From CAJCJE01 sp963818685 (GTDB taxonomy: Bacteria; Actinomycetota; Actinomycetes; Mycobacteriales; Pseudonocardiaceae): 64,000 bases of DNA. Below the pieces are notes generated by a model. The model was not told the DNA's origin and made no database searches. It saw nothing but the letters and a program-made list of their open reading frames with translations. The position numbers were made by a program, and so were the translations under genes. Position 1 is the first letter of the stretch. Each line of letters begins with the position of its first letter. Where the stretch lies: the NCBI GenBank assembly GCA_963818685.1, contig CAWFTJ010000009.1, positions 62,001 to 126,000 of the forward strand, written 5' to 3'. Shown here one piece after another: positions 18,433-28,788 of the stretch.

Positions 18433-19314
18433 ATGTACGCAGTCTTGGGGGGCACGGGCCGAATAGGCGGCGCTGCGGCTCGCGAACTCCGGCGTCGCGG
18501 ATTTCCCGTTCGAGCGATCGTTCGAGATGCCAGTAAAGCCGAACGCTTGGCACAAACTGGCTGCGATATCGCAATTGCGGATATCCATGGCGCAGAGGGG
18601 CTGAGACTGGCACTTCGAGGAGCGACCGAGGTGCTCGTCGTCTTACCGATGAATCCGCAAGCGGAAGATGCTTCGGCTGATCACGAGCGCATGATTGGGA
18701 CAATCACCACAGCAGTTGAGGATGCAAAGCCTCGCTTCATCGCCGCCATTTCCGATTACGGAGCACATCACGAGACGGGGACCGGCGTTACGCTCACGTT
18801 TCATCGCCTCGAGCAAAGGCTGATGTCGATTCCAGTCCCCTGCACGTTCCTTCGTTCGGCAGAGCACATGCAGAATTGGAGCCGATTCATCAAGAGCGCT
18901 GCCAGGACCGGCGTACTCCCGGCGTTTTACCGTCCGAGCACGAGACTTCTTCCGCTGGTCTCAGCTCCCGATGTGGGCTTGATCGCCGCCGGCGTACTGG
19001 CTTCTCCCGATCGCGCGAGCAAAGACGTCCACATCCTGCATGTCGAAGGTCCCAGACGTTACTCAGTCGATGAGGTCGTACAAACAATGGGCGGTACGGT
19101 CGGACGGCAGGTTGAGCCTCGCGAACTCCCGCCGGAAAGGTGGGTCGCCGCTCTGGTCGAAGGCGGCCTGAGCGAGAGTTACGCTCGCTTAGTTGCGCAA
19201 ATGTATGAAGCGCACAATCTCGGCCACATCGACATTGAATCTGAGTCGAGCGAGGTGCGGCGAGGAAGCACAACTCTGGCGGAAGCCTTCGCCTCTCTGA
19301 TGCCGAAAGCCTGA
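18433..19314 (+). CDS. NmrA/atypical SDR NAD(P)-binding protein
   Basis: An intact 293-residue Rossmann protein with the N-terminal dinucleotide motif GGTGRIGG (residues 6-13), then RAIVRD and the strand ATEVLVVLPM. It matches NmrA-like atypical short-chain dehydrogenases that sense or reduce quinones and related molecules. The catalytic YxxxK of classical SDRs is not evident, which is usual in this branch. It begins 6 bases after the upstream permease stop and may be cotranscribed with it. The substrate cannot be read from the sequence. Confidence 0.85.
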   Translation: MYAVLGGTGRIGGAAARELRRRGFPVRAIVRDASKAERLAQTGCDIAIADIHGAEGLRLALRGATEVLVVLPMNPQAEDASADHERMIGTITTAVEDAKPRFIAAISDYGAHHETGTGVTLTFHRLEQRLMSIPVPCTFLRSAEHMQNWSRFIKSAARTGVLPAFYRPSTRLLPLVSAPDVGLIAAGVLASPDRASKDVHILHVEGPRRYSVDEVVQTMGGTVGRQVEPRELPPERWVAALVEGGLSESYARLVAQMYEAHNLGHIDIESESSEVRRGSTTLAEAFASLMPKA

Positions 19315-19355
19315 CAGACCCGTGCTTGCGGGAAGTCTTGCTAGGATGACAATTC

Positions 19356-19872
19356 ATGATCCGGCCTTATCAGGGAATGATGCCCCGCATCGCGCCTTCC
19401 GCTTACATCGATCCAAGCGCACACGTGATTGGCGACGTGGTGATCGGCGAAGGGTCGAGCGTCTGGCTCAACGTATCGATCCGCGGCGACGTGAACTACA
19501 TTCGCATCGGGAATGACACGAGCATTCAGGACAACAGCGTCCTTCACGTCGAGTACCAACTGCATTCCTGCATCATCGGCAATCGCGTCACTGTTGGCCA
19601 TCGCGCTGTGCTGCACGGCTGCGAAGTGGAAGACGAAGTATTGATCGGGATCGGCGCGATCATACTGAATGGCGCAAAGATAGGCCGCGGCGCGGTAGTT
19701 GCCGCCGGCGCGCTGGTGACCGAAGGGATGCAGGTTCCGCCGAATATGCTGGCCATGGGCATGCCCGCAAGGGTGCGCCGCGAAGTCACTGCGGAAGAAC
19801 AAGAGCGATTCCGCAAGAACTGCAACAACTACATCCGGCTCACCACGGAGTACAAGAGAAGAGCAGACGTGA
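19356..19872 (+). CDS. gamma-class carbonic anhydrase family protein
   Basis: About 172 residues of left-handed beta-helix hexapeptide repeats. Key positions are visible: RGDVNYIRIG, the zinc histidines in VLHVEYQ and VGHRAVLHGC, then GAIILNGAKIGRG and MPARVRREVT. Such proteins hydrate CO2 or bind acyl-CoA-like ligands. The frame continues in phase into hisS without a stop. In the +1 frame a TGA (19870-19872) overlaps the probable hisS GTG start, so an indel just upstream is the simplest explanation. Confidence 0.85.
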
Positions 19873-21115
19873 TTCACAGCGTGAAGGGAATGCGGGACAT
19901 TCTGCCTCCTTCAAGCGCATTGTGGAATGAGGTGGAAGCCGCGGCACGTCGCATTTTCACGCGCTTTCATTACCGCGAAATCCGCACGCCGATTCTCGAG
20001 GAGACGGCGCTGTTCGCGCGCAGCGTGGGGGAAGACACCGACATCGTCAGCAAAGAGATGTATACGTTCGAAGATCGCGACGGCACTTCCCTGACCTTGC
20101 GTCCGGAAAATACCGCCTCCGTGCTTCGCGCCTACATCGAGCACCGGCTCGATCAGCAAACGGGACTGCAGAAGCTGTACTACATCGGTCCGATGTTTCG
20201 ACGGGAGCGCCCGCAGAAAGGGCGATACCGCCAGTTTTATCAGATCGGCGCCGAAGCGATCGGGTCGGATTCACCGGCTGTTGATGCAGAGGTCATCGAG
20301 CTGGTGGTCGCAATCCTGATCGAATTGGGGATTCGCGATTTCGAGCTGCTGATCAACTCCGTGGGCTCGAAGGAATCCCGCGCGAAATACAACGAGGCGT
20401 TGCGAATCGAATTGAAGAGAAGTTGCTCCCCAGATGTGCGAGGACTGCCGGCGGCGCGCGGAAACGAATCCGTTGCGCGTGCTGGACTGCAAGGTTCCTG
20501 AGGACCAGCCGATTATTGAAAAGCTGCCGTCGATTCTCGATTATTTGAGTGAAGAGGATCCCGAGCATTTTCGTCGGGTTCGGGAGTTTCTCGACGACCG
20601 GCAGATTGCCTATGCTGTGAAGCCGCGTCTGGTTCGGGGTCTCGACTATTACGCGCGGACGACATTCGAAATCACGCATGGCGCGCTGGGCGCGCAAAAT
20701 GCGATCCTTGGCGGTGGACGCTATGACGGACTGGCGGAGAGTCTTGGATCCAAGGTGCCTGCGCCGGGCATTGGATTTTCGATCGGAGAAGACCGCCTGG
20801 TGATGACCGTCGAGGAAGGACAGCACATTCCAGGCGCCGGCCCTGGATTTATACATTGCGCCGATGGGCGACACCGCGCTTCGACATTGCGCGGTATTGG
20901 CGGGTGAGATCCGGGCGCGCGGCGTTTCGGTCGAAATTGGAATCGAGCGCAAACTGAAACGTATGATGGAGCTTGCCGATAAATTGGCGGCACGATACAC
21001 GCTGATCGTCGGTGACAACGAGATTGTCACAAAATCTTATCTCTTGAAGGATATGGCGTCTGGAGAACAGCAGGCGCTGACCCGCCAAGAGTTGCTCGAA
21101 AAATGGCAGAAGTGA
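19869..21115 (+). CDS. hisS: histidyl-tRNA synthetase, frameshifted
   Basis: A class II tRNA synthetase that charges tRNA-His. Visible are VKGMRDILPP, the LRPENTASVLRAYIEH region, motif 2 (FRRERPQKGRYRQFYQIGAEAIG), the histidine-specific LVRGLDYYARTTFE, GGGRYDGL with GIGFSIGEDRLV, and the C-terminal anticodon-binding domain ending LTRQELLEKWQK. Two shifts, near 20435 and 20860, break it into three frames. The total of about 415 residues is normal for HisRS. The likely start is GTG 19869. Its 3' end overlaps the aspS start by 13 bases. Confidence 0.9.
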
Positions 21116-22886
21116 AGTTGGATTTTTTAGGGGGCTTGCGCCGGACACACAGTTGCGGCGAATTGCGCGCAGAGCGATGCAGGGAAAAAGGTTGTGCTTG
21201 ATGGGTTGGGTTCATCGGCGTCGCGATTTCGGTGGTTTGATCTTTATACATCTGGAGATCGCGACGGCATCACCCAACTCGTGTTCGATGAGAGCAAGAA
21301 TCCTGAAGCTCATCAGCGGGCGCAAGAATTGAGCGCTGAGTTCGTCGCAGCAGTCGAAGGCGAGGTAAATTGCGCACGCCGGAGACTGTGAATGCAAGCA
21401 TTGCCACAGGCGAAATAGAAGTCGCCGCAGCGAAGATCTGGATTCTAAACGAATCGCGCACTCCGCCGTTCCCTCTCGAAGACAACGTGGACGTAAAGGA
21501 AGAGGTCCGATTAAAGTACCGGTACGTAGATCTGCGCCGGCCACGCATGCAGCGCAACCTCATCATGCGCTCGAAGATCTCTCTTGCGATTCGCGAATCC
21601 TTGTACGCGCAAGGCTTTCTCGAGATTGAGACGCCGTTCATGACGCGCTCGACTCCCGAAGGCGCGCGCGACTATCTGGTGCCGAGCCGCGTACAGCCCG
21701 GAAACTTCTATGCTCTGCCCCAATCCCCGCAGATCTTCAAACAGCTTTTGATGGTCGCCGGCTACGACCGTTATTTCCAGATTGTGCGGTGCTTTCGCGA
21801 CGAAGATTTGCGCGCCGATCGGCAACCGGAGTTCACGCAGATAGACCTGGAGATGTCGTTTCCGCAAGAAGAGCAGGTGTAGAACGCGGTGGAGCGCCTG
21901 ATCCGGAGCGTGTGCGAGGCGGCTGGAACCACGGCCAGAATGAGATTCCCCGGCTTACTTATGAACAGGCCATGCGCTCTTACGGCAGCGACAAGCCCGA
22001 TCTGAGGATTCCGCCTTTTCATTGCGTAGAAGATCTCTTTGCCGGGATCAAACCTGACCATTGAGGGATTGCCACTGGTGGCAATCCATATTCCGAAGGT
22101 GGGGCAATTGAGCCGCAAAGAACGCGACGAGATTAAAGCGTTCGGACAAGAGCGCGGCTTGCGCGTCTATGACGATATGCGAAACGGTTAGACCGCGATT
22201 TCCCCGGGAGGTCGCGAATTTGCGCCAGCGAGTGAATCCGGGTGAAGACGATCTGCTGATGCTCGCTGCGTGGGCTGGAGAAAAGCGCGGGCCCTGCCGG
22301 AGCATACGGTGCTGCAGGCGTCCGGCCAGCTTCGATTATTTATCGCGCAAAAATACAACGACCGGCACAAACTTCTGGATCCCGAGGTATTGAAATTTCT
22401 TTGGGTAGTCGAATTCCCGATGTTCGAATGGGACGAAGAGGAGAAACGATGGAATGCCGCACACCACCCGTTCACCTCGGTTCACGACGACGATCTCGAA
22501 AAACTCACGAGCGATCCCGCACACTGCCGCGCACGATCGTACGACCTGGTATTGAACGGGATTGAGCTGGGATCGGGCTCGATTCGTATTCACCGGCGGG
22601 ACGTGCAGGCCAAAGTGTTCGCGGCCTCGGGTTTAGCGAAGAAGAAGCTAAGCGGCGATTCGGATTTTTGCTGGAGGCGTTAGAGTATGGAGCACCTCCG
22701 CATGGCGGCATCGCGCTCGGCCTCGACCGTCTGGTCATGCTGCTGGCGGGAGAGCAATCCATTCGCGAAGTGATTCCCTTCCCCAAGACCGCAAAAGCCG
22801 CCGATCTGATGTGCGAAGCGCCATCAGCGGTTCCCGAGCGGCAACTTCGCGAACTCGGTATCCGCATCGATAACCGCGTAAGCTAG
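21103..22886 (+). CDS. aspS: aspartyl-tRNA synthetase, multiply broken
   Basis: A bacterial-type AspRS of about 590 residues. The OB-fold anticodon domain (GWVHRRRDFGGLIFI, DRDGITQLVFDESKNPEAH), the catalytic core with YRYVDLRR, FRDEDLRADRQPEFTQIDLEMSF (motif 2), the GAD insertion, FPMFEWDEEEKRW and GGIALGLDRLVMLLAGEQSIREVIPFPKT (motif 3) are all present in order. At least seven frame changes are needed, and an in-frame TAG at about 21880 interrupts EEQV-NAVERL. The ATG at 21103 (MAEVKLDFLGGLRRTH) overlaps hisS. As an essential gene next to hisS it should be intact in the organism. Confidence 0.9.
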
Positions 22887-22916
22887 ATCAGTGGCATACT
22901 GTTGCCATAGCCGAAC

Positions 22917-23409
22917 ATGCAGATCTCCGTCGAAGAGTACTTGAAAACCGATTATCAGCCGGATTGCGATTACGTAGACGGCGTAGTTGAGGAGCGGAAT
23001 TTGGGAGAACGAGATCACGCGTGGATACAAGGCCAACCTGGTATCGTTCTTTCGCACTCGTTTTCGCGAAACCGGAATCGCTGCGCTTACCGAATGGCGG
23101 TTTCAGGTGGCTCCGACACGCTTCCGCATACCTGATGTAATCGTCACGCGCGGCAAGCCGGACGAACAGATTCTCACGAAGGCCCCGCTGCTCTGCATCG
23201 AAATCCTGTCACCCGAAGACACTGTATCGCGCACGAATGTCCGAGTGAAAGAATATCTGGATTTCGGGGTGCCGGTTGTCTGGGTCATCGATCCCGCAGA
23301 AAAGCGCGTTTGGATCTACCGCGCCACGGGAATGGAAGAAGCAACGGGTGGATTTGTGAAACTCGATGGCACTTGCATCGAAGTTCCCTTCTCCGAGATC
23401 TTCGATTAG
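22917..23409 (+). CDS. Uma2 family (DUF820) endonuclease-like protein, frameshifted
   Basis: The N-terminal part (MQISVEEYLKTDYQPDCDYVDGVVEERNLGE) and the remainder (FRTRFRETGIAAL, FRIPDVIVTRGKPDE, LLCIEILSPEDT, VKEYLDFGVPVVWVIDPAEKRVWIY) lie in two frames, with the switch near 23035. Joined, they give about 164 residues of a typical Uma2 protein with a PD-(D/E)xK-like core (PDV then EILSPEDT). The biological role of the family is unsettled. This copy is more complete than the fragment at 10241. Confidence 0.75.
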
Positions 23410-23543
23410 GGCCGGGCAATAAACCGAAGGCCCAGTCGCCACGGACCAGTTCGTATGGGATCGGGCCTTGCAGTGGATACCCGTCTCGCCCTTGCTATGA
23501 CGATTGGGTAAAAAGAGATTAGCACTGGGGAGAACCCTAGTAC

Positions 23544-23559
23544 ACTAGTAATTACCAGT
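23544..23559. promoter_or_regulatory. 16-base imperfect palindrome before a TetR-like ORF start
   Basis: ACTAGTAATTACCAGT is a palindrome with one mismatched pair in eight. It ends 3 bases before the ATG at 23563, which opens a 20-residue ORF (MARGSPKKIGSYDTILTAA) resembling a TetR N terminus. It fits the size and symmetry of TetR operators; the function is inference. Confidence 0.4.
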
Positions 23560-23631
23560 TCCATGGCCCGCGGATCGCCAAAGAAGATCGGCAGCTACGA
23601 TACGATACTAACGGCGGCTGCGTAGCGAAAA

Positions 23632-25230
23632 ATGAAGACCCTCGAACGCCTATTCACCACGATCAGCGGGGTTCCGGTCGAGCCTCTGTACGGCCCGGAG
23701 CAGCTCAAAAATTTCGATCCGGCGCGCGAGCTTGGGGAATCCAGGTGAATTCCCGTACACGCGCGGGCATTCACCGCGATATGTATCGCGGCAAGCTGTG
23801 GACGATGCGGCAGTTTTCCGGCTTCGCGACTCCGGAAGAGACCAATCGCCGCTATCACTATTTACTGGAGCAGGGGCAGACCGGGCTTTCGGTGGCCTTC
23901 GATTTGCCCACGCTGATGGGATACGACGCCGACCACGCGATGAGCGAGGGCGAAGTCGGAAGTGCGGCGTATCGATTTCATCGCTCGAGGACATGGAGAT
24001 CCTATTCCGCGGGATTCCGCTCGGGGAGGTGACGCGTCTCGATGACGATCAACTCGCCGGCGGCCGTCCTATGGGCGATGTACCTGGCAGTTGCCGAAGA
24101 GCAGGGTGTGAATTGGCAGCGGGTCTCGGGCACGCTTCAGAACGACATTCTGAAGGAGTACATTGCGCAGAAGGAGTACATCTTTCCGCCACGGCCCTCG
24201 ATGCGGCTGGTGACGGATACGATCGAGTTTGGGGCGCGACACACGCCGCGATTCAATCCGATCTCGATCAGCGGATATCACATTCGCGAAGCTGGATCGA
24301 CCGCCGCACAGGAATTGGCGTTCACGTTGCGCGACGGCATGGAATATGTGGATTGGGCGCTCGACCGGGGTTTGGATGTCGACGAGTTCGCGCCGCGGCT
24401 CAGCTTTTTCTTCAATGCCCATAACGACTTTTTCGAGGAGATTGCAAAGTACCGGGCCGCGCGGAAGATCTGGGCCTACGTCATGCGCGACCGTTACGGG
24501 CGCGAAGAACGAGCGCAGCCTGAAACTGCGCTTCCACGCGCAAACCGCGGGGTGCTCGCTCACTTGGCAGCAGCCTTATAACAACGTGGTGCGCACGGCG
24601 ATCAAGGCGACTGGCGGCAGTGTTGGGCGGCGCGCAATCTCTGCATACCAATTCGCTCGATGAAGCTTATGCGCTGCCGAGCGAACAGGCGGTGACGATT
24701 GCGCTGCGGACGCAGCAGATTCTGGCGTATGAAACGGGCGTGGCCAATACGCCGGACCCGCTCGGCGGATCGTATTTTGTGGAGAACGATGACGCTAGAG
24801 ATGGAACGCGCGGGTAACGAGTACATCGATCGTATCGACAAGTTGGGCGGGATGATTCCCGCCATCGAAGTGGGATTCCCGCAGAGCGAGATTGCGAGCG
24901 CAAGCTATCGTTATCAGCGCGAAGTGGAAGAAGAAGAGCGTATCGTGGTCGGGGCGAACCGTTTCCAGTCCGAAGACCAGCCTATAGATCTGTTGCAGAT
25001 CGACCAAACGGCGCAAAAGAAACAGGAAGAGAAATTGGCAGATCTGCGCACGCGCCGCGATAATGCGCGCGGTGCGAAAAGCGCTCGATGCATTGCGCCG
25101 GGCGGCCGAGGGTTCGGAGAACACCATGCCCTACATTCTGAACGCAGTTCGCAGTTACGCAACATTGGGCGAGATTTGCGACGCCTTGCGATACATTTTC
25201 GGCACATATACCGAAACCACGCACCTCTGA
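23632..25230 (+). CDS. methylmalonyl-CoA mutase, catalytic chain without B12 domain, multiply frameshifted
   Basis: The ordered pieces reconstruct the TIM-barrel catalytic domain: FTTISGVPVEPLYGPEQL, GIHRDMYRGKLWTMRQFSGFATPEETNRRYHYLL (read in parts), GLSVAFDLPTLMGYD, TINSPAAVLWAMYLAVAEEQG, PRFNPISISGYHIREAGST, AQTAGCSLTWQQPYNNVVRTAI and HTNSLDEAYALPSE. The end, ALRRAAEGSENTMPYILNAVR to TETTHL, matches chains whose cobalamin domain is a separate subunit, and no B12 motif is present. At least six shifts occur. The enzyme interconverts methylmalonyl-CoA and succinyl-CoA. The true start is unclear; it may lie upstream within 23563-23632. Confidence 0.85.
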
Positions 25231-25260
25231 TCCGAAGTCTTACGAGATGAGGGAGAAAAG

Positions 25261-25577
25261 ATGGACACGAGCTCAAAATCGGGCCTGATCGGCGCCGCAT
25301 TGATCGGAGTGGGTTGTGGATTAACGGTTGTCGGGATTGCATGGTGATGCCTGCTTGTACGAGTTGGTCGCTCGGCTTATTTGATGAAGCGGTGCGGAGA
25401 GGGAAAGAAGGATTGAGTTCCGGCATGGAGAGCGGCGGCGTCCCTGGCTGGACACGTCAAAGGAAGAGCACAGAGAAATTCGAGGAAGCATCGAAAAGCG
25501 CGCGGGAGAAGACGGCTAAGGCGGCTGGGGCGGTGGAAAAGCTGCTCGCCACGTTCGCGAACACGCTTCTTAGTTAG
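25261..25577 (+). CDS. small membrane-anchored protein, unknown, frameshifted
   Basis: From ATG 25261 a hydrophobic helix (SGLIGAALIGVGCGLTVVGIAW) is followed, after a shift near 25345, by SWSLGLFDEAVRRGKEGLSSGMES and a lysine/alanine-rich amphipathic C terminus (FEEASKSAREKTAKAAGAVEK). The layout of one membrane segment plus a long charged helix recalls small YtxH-like envelope proteins, but I do not assign a family. It follows the mutase gene by 30 bases. Confidence 0.45.
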
Positions 25578-25604
25578 AAACGCTACCGCGCGTGCGTGGA
25601 CATG

Positions 25605-25795
25605 CGCCGGCGGGTGGGTTGCTTCGACGGCTTTGAAGTGCTCCGTAATCCGAGAAGTGTGATGTGCTCCTTTGGGAACTACCCAGGAATCACCCGGCTG
25701 GAGACGAACAATCTGACCCTCTAGTTCCAGTTCGGCCGATCCTCGGATTACATATCCGACGACTTCGTGGTCGGTGCTTAACGACCCTTGATCAT
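25605..25795 (-). pseudogene. cupin domain protein, 5'-truncated fragment
   Basis: The minus strand encodes DHEVVGYVIRGSAELELEG, VRLQPGDSWVVPKGAHHTSRI and FKAVEATHPPAHVHAR, the second half of a small RmlC-like cupin with its PGD and HH positions. No start codon or first half exists upstream; the reading frame dissolves into the promoter region of the next plus-strand gene. It is a remnant. Confidence 0.6.
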
Positions 25796-25800
25796 TTGGC

Positions 25801-25819
25801 GCTGCTATACTTTAGCAGC
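25801..25819. promoter_or_regulatory. inverted repeat overlapping a -10-like box and abutting a start codon
   Basis: GCTGCTA-TACTT-TAGCAGC is a perfect 7-base inverted repeat that contains TATACT (25805-25810) and ends directly at the ATG 25820. It may be an operator or a 5' hairpin of a leaderless-like message. Confidence 0.4.
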
Positions 25820-26139
25820 ATGGCAACGAACCGGGTGGACATTCTGAAGCAAATGGTCAGACCAAGCGCCGGCCAACAGCTTCGCGCGTTACGGCTTGGC
25901 AATGGAGTACGCAAACAGCGGACAGTTCGAGGAAGCGGCGTCGGAATTCGCGTACGCTGCTTCAGAACGATGAAAACTACACAGCGGCTTATTACCACGG
26001 CGGACAGACACTCGAAAAGCTAAATCAAATAGAGGATGCGCGTGCGATGTACGAAAAAGGCATCGAGATCTGCCGGCGCAAGGGTGATGAACATACGCGA
26101 TCGGAGATCGAAGCCGCAATGAACCTGTTACCGATCTAG
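25820..26139 (+). CDS. TPR-like small protein, frameshifted
   Basis: Joined across two shifts (near 25862 and 25955) the product reads MATNRVDILKQMV, FARYGLAMEYANSGQFEEAASEF, LLQNDENYTAAYYHGGQTLEKL and IEDARAMYEKGIEICRRKGDEHTRSEIEAAMNLLPI. This is two to three tetratricopeptide repeats in about 106 residues, a common small soluble protein-interaction module. The stop is at 26137-26139, 4 bases from the convergent permease gene. Confidence 0.65.
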
Positions 26140-26143
26140 ATCC

Positions 26144-28638
26144 CTATTCGGTGCGCAATGCGAGCGTCGGATCGATGCGAGTAGCGCGAGCCGCAGGGAT
26201 ATAGCAGGCGAGAGCTGCAATAGCGAGTAAGAGTAACGGAACCAGACAGAAAGTAAGCGGGTCGGTAGGAGCAGTTCCAAAAAGCAAGCTCTTGAGAACC
26301 TGAGTGGCAAACAATGCGCCGAGCAGTCCAGCCATGATTCCTGCGGCGGCAGGCTTCATTCCTTCTTTGAGGACCAGAGCGCTTACGTCGGCGTGGTTGG
26401 CTCCGAGCGCCATCCGGATGCCAATTTCGCTCTTGCGCTGCGCAACCGCGTAAGCGAGGACGCCGTATAAGCCAACTGCAGCAAGCAAGAGCGCCAACCC
26501 AGCAAACGACCCAAAGAGAAGCATGCTGAACTGGCGGTCGGAAGCGGAGCGGCCGAGGATTTCTTCCATGGTGCGGGTCTCGTAGACCGCCAGATCGGGA
26601 TTCAGTCTCTGGATTTCATGGCGTGCGGCCCCAATTACGGAACGCGGCTCGGCGGCGGTGTGCAGGAGTACATACACTTCTTCATAGCGTCCATCGAGAA
26701 GCGGAACGTAGATCGTGGGCTCAACTCTTTGATCCAGCTCTGTGATGGTGTCACCCACAACGCCTATCACTTGGTACCGAGGCACGGGCGTGCCTTGCCG
26801 CCTCTGTTTCTCGACATCCGTGCCAAAGAAGATGTGTTGGCCGATGGGGTCTTCATGGGGGAAATAGGTCTTGGCCATGGAGGCGCTGATGATCACCGCG
26901 CCCGTTTTGGGATGTTGCTCATCGAAGCCGATACCGTCTTGTTCAGAGAACGTGCGTCCGCGAATCAGTGGAATGCCGGCAGCGGTGAAGTATCGCGGAT
27001 CGGCTCCGCGGTCGAGCGCATCCCGCATTTGGCCCGGCGGAAGCGGATGGCCTTCAATATCGAAGACGTGATCGTCACAGTGGCCATCCACGGGAGCGCA
27101 GGAAACCAAGCCCGCCGAGATGACGCCGGGCACGGATTGCATGCGATCGGCAAGCTCGCGGAAGAATGCAGCCTTTTGAGCCGGTTCCTTGTAGCGCACA
27201 TCGGGGAGTGAGACCGCCATGGTAAGGGTATGGTCGACACGGACGCCGGGATTGACCTGATACAGATGAGAAAAGCTGCGCAGCAGAAGTCCTGCCGCAA
27301 TCAGAAGCATGAGAGAAAGCGCTACTTCCGCGGCGACAAGGACGTTGCGAAACTGGCCATGCGAACGGCTCGCGGTGGCTGAGCGGGTATTATCCTTCAG
27401 GCCGTTTGCGAGATCAGTTCGCGAGGACTGGATGGCGGGAAACAGGCCAGCGGCAGCACCGGTGAGCAGCGCAACTCCAAAGGTGAAGAGAAAGACAACC
27501 GGATCAAGCGGAATAGCCCCGGGGGAAGAACGGATTCCGCTCCGGGCGCATGAGCAGCCAAGATCTGCGCGATAGAAGTCGCGAGCATTGCACCGAGCGC
27601 TCCCCCGGCCAACGCCAGGAGTACGCTTTCGGTGAGTAACTGACGGACGATGCGGCCACGACTAGCGCCGATCGCGGCGCGGATAGAAATTTCACGGCTG
27701 CGCCCGGACGCTCGCGTAAGCAGAAGATTTGCCACGTTGACACAGGCAATCAAAAGCACGCAGGAGACAGCGCCGAGCAGCACGAGCAGCGAGGTTCTGA
27801 CATCGTGGATCAGAGCGTCATGAAGCAGAATAACATTGCCGCCTCTTCCCGTGACTTCTTCCGGATGCGCTCGCTTGTATCGCGCGGCGATGCCATCGAT
27901 TTCGGCCCGGGCTTGCTCGACCGAAACACCGGGACGTAAGCGGGCGAGGACCCCTAGGAAGTGAGTATCGTGCCGGACCTGCCGCTCCGGCGGGATAGAA
28001 GCGAGCAGCGGAGTCCACACTTCCACAGTGCGAAAAGGGAACGAGAAAGTAGAAGGCATGACACCAACAATTTCGTGGTTCTCGCCATCGAGCCGGATCT
28101 GTTTGCCGATGATGTTCCGATCGCCTCCGAAGCGCCGCTGCCACAGATTGAAGCTGATGACAGCAACTTTGGGAGCGCCATAACGATCCTCCGCGGCGCG
28201 AAAGGTGCGGCCCAGCAACGGAGCAACTCCGAGCGTCGAGAACAAATTGCTCGAGCAGGCGGAGCCGTCTACGCGTTCCGGGATGAAGCTACTGCTGGGG
28301 CTGGCGAGATTCACCGGCAGAGGATTGGAGAAATTGTCGCAGGCGGACATTTGCTCGAAGCTGGTGGAAAGTTTTTGCCAGTCGAGGAAATTACCGGGCG
28401 AGACGGGATTGAATGGTGGCTGATCATTGGTAAGGACATTGCGCTCGAATAGTGCCACCAGACGATCAGGCTGTTTGAATGGAAGGGGACGAAGCAGAAA
28501 AGCATTGACGACGCTGAATATAGCGGTGTTTGCACCAAGCCCGAGAGCCAAGATCAATACGGCCATGCAAGTGAACCCGGGGCGCTTCAAAAATTGCCGA
28601 AGAGCAAAGTGAATATCCTGGGTGAACGTTCCGGTCAT
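26144..28638 (-). CDS. second MacB/FtsX-like orphan ABC permease (ADOP), frameshifted
   Basis: The reconstructed chain of about 830 residues starts FALRQFLKRPGFTCMAVLILALGLGANTAIFSVVNAFLLRPLPF. It has a first FtsX core (VLLIACVNVANLLLTRASGRSREISIRAAIGASRGR) and a second MacB/FtsX copy ending YAVAQRKSEIGIRMALGA and YIPAARATRIDPTLALRTE. Two shifts between about 27300 and 27510 separate the halves. The family and duplicated layout match the intact gene at 15958, but the sequences are clearly divergent. No ATPase is adjacent. Confidence 0.85.
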
Positions 28639-28788
28639 GGCAACAGTCTCAACATATCGAGTGGCACGTCAGCTGCCGCGCGGGATCAAGCGTAACTGAC
28701 TGATTCATCAGCGACAATTAATTCCGGGCCAGCCACCTATGAGACGCGGGTGTGCGAAAGCGAACAGCGCGGTAAACTGCCTTAGACT

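Noticed and set aside
19341..19877. Minus-strand ORF of 178 codons opposite the gamma-carbonic anhydrase
   Set aside because: It mirrors a clear conserved gene on the other strand and shows no family motif.
21103..22886. Programmed frameshifting or stop-codon recoding as an explanation for broken genes
   Set aside because: The shifts occur in unrelated genes at unrelated sites, in both directions, without common slippery sequences; only one internal TAG was noticed. Consensus errors explain the pattern more simply.
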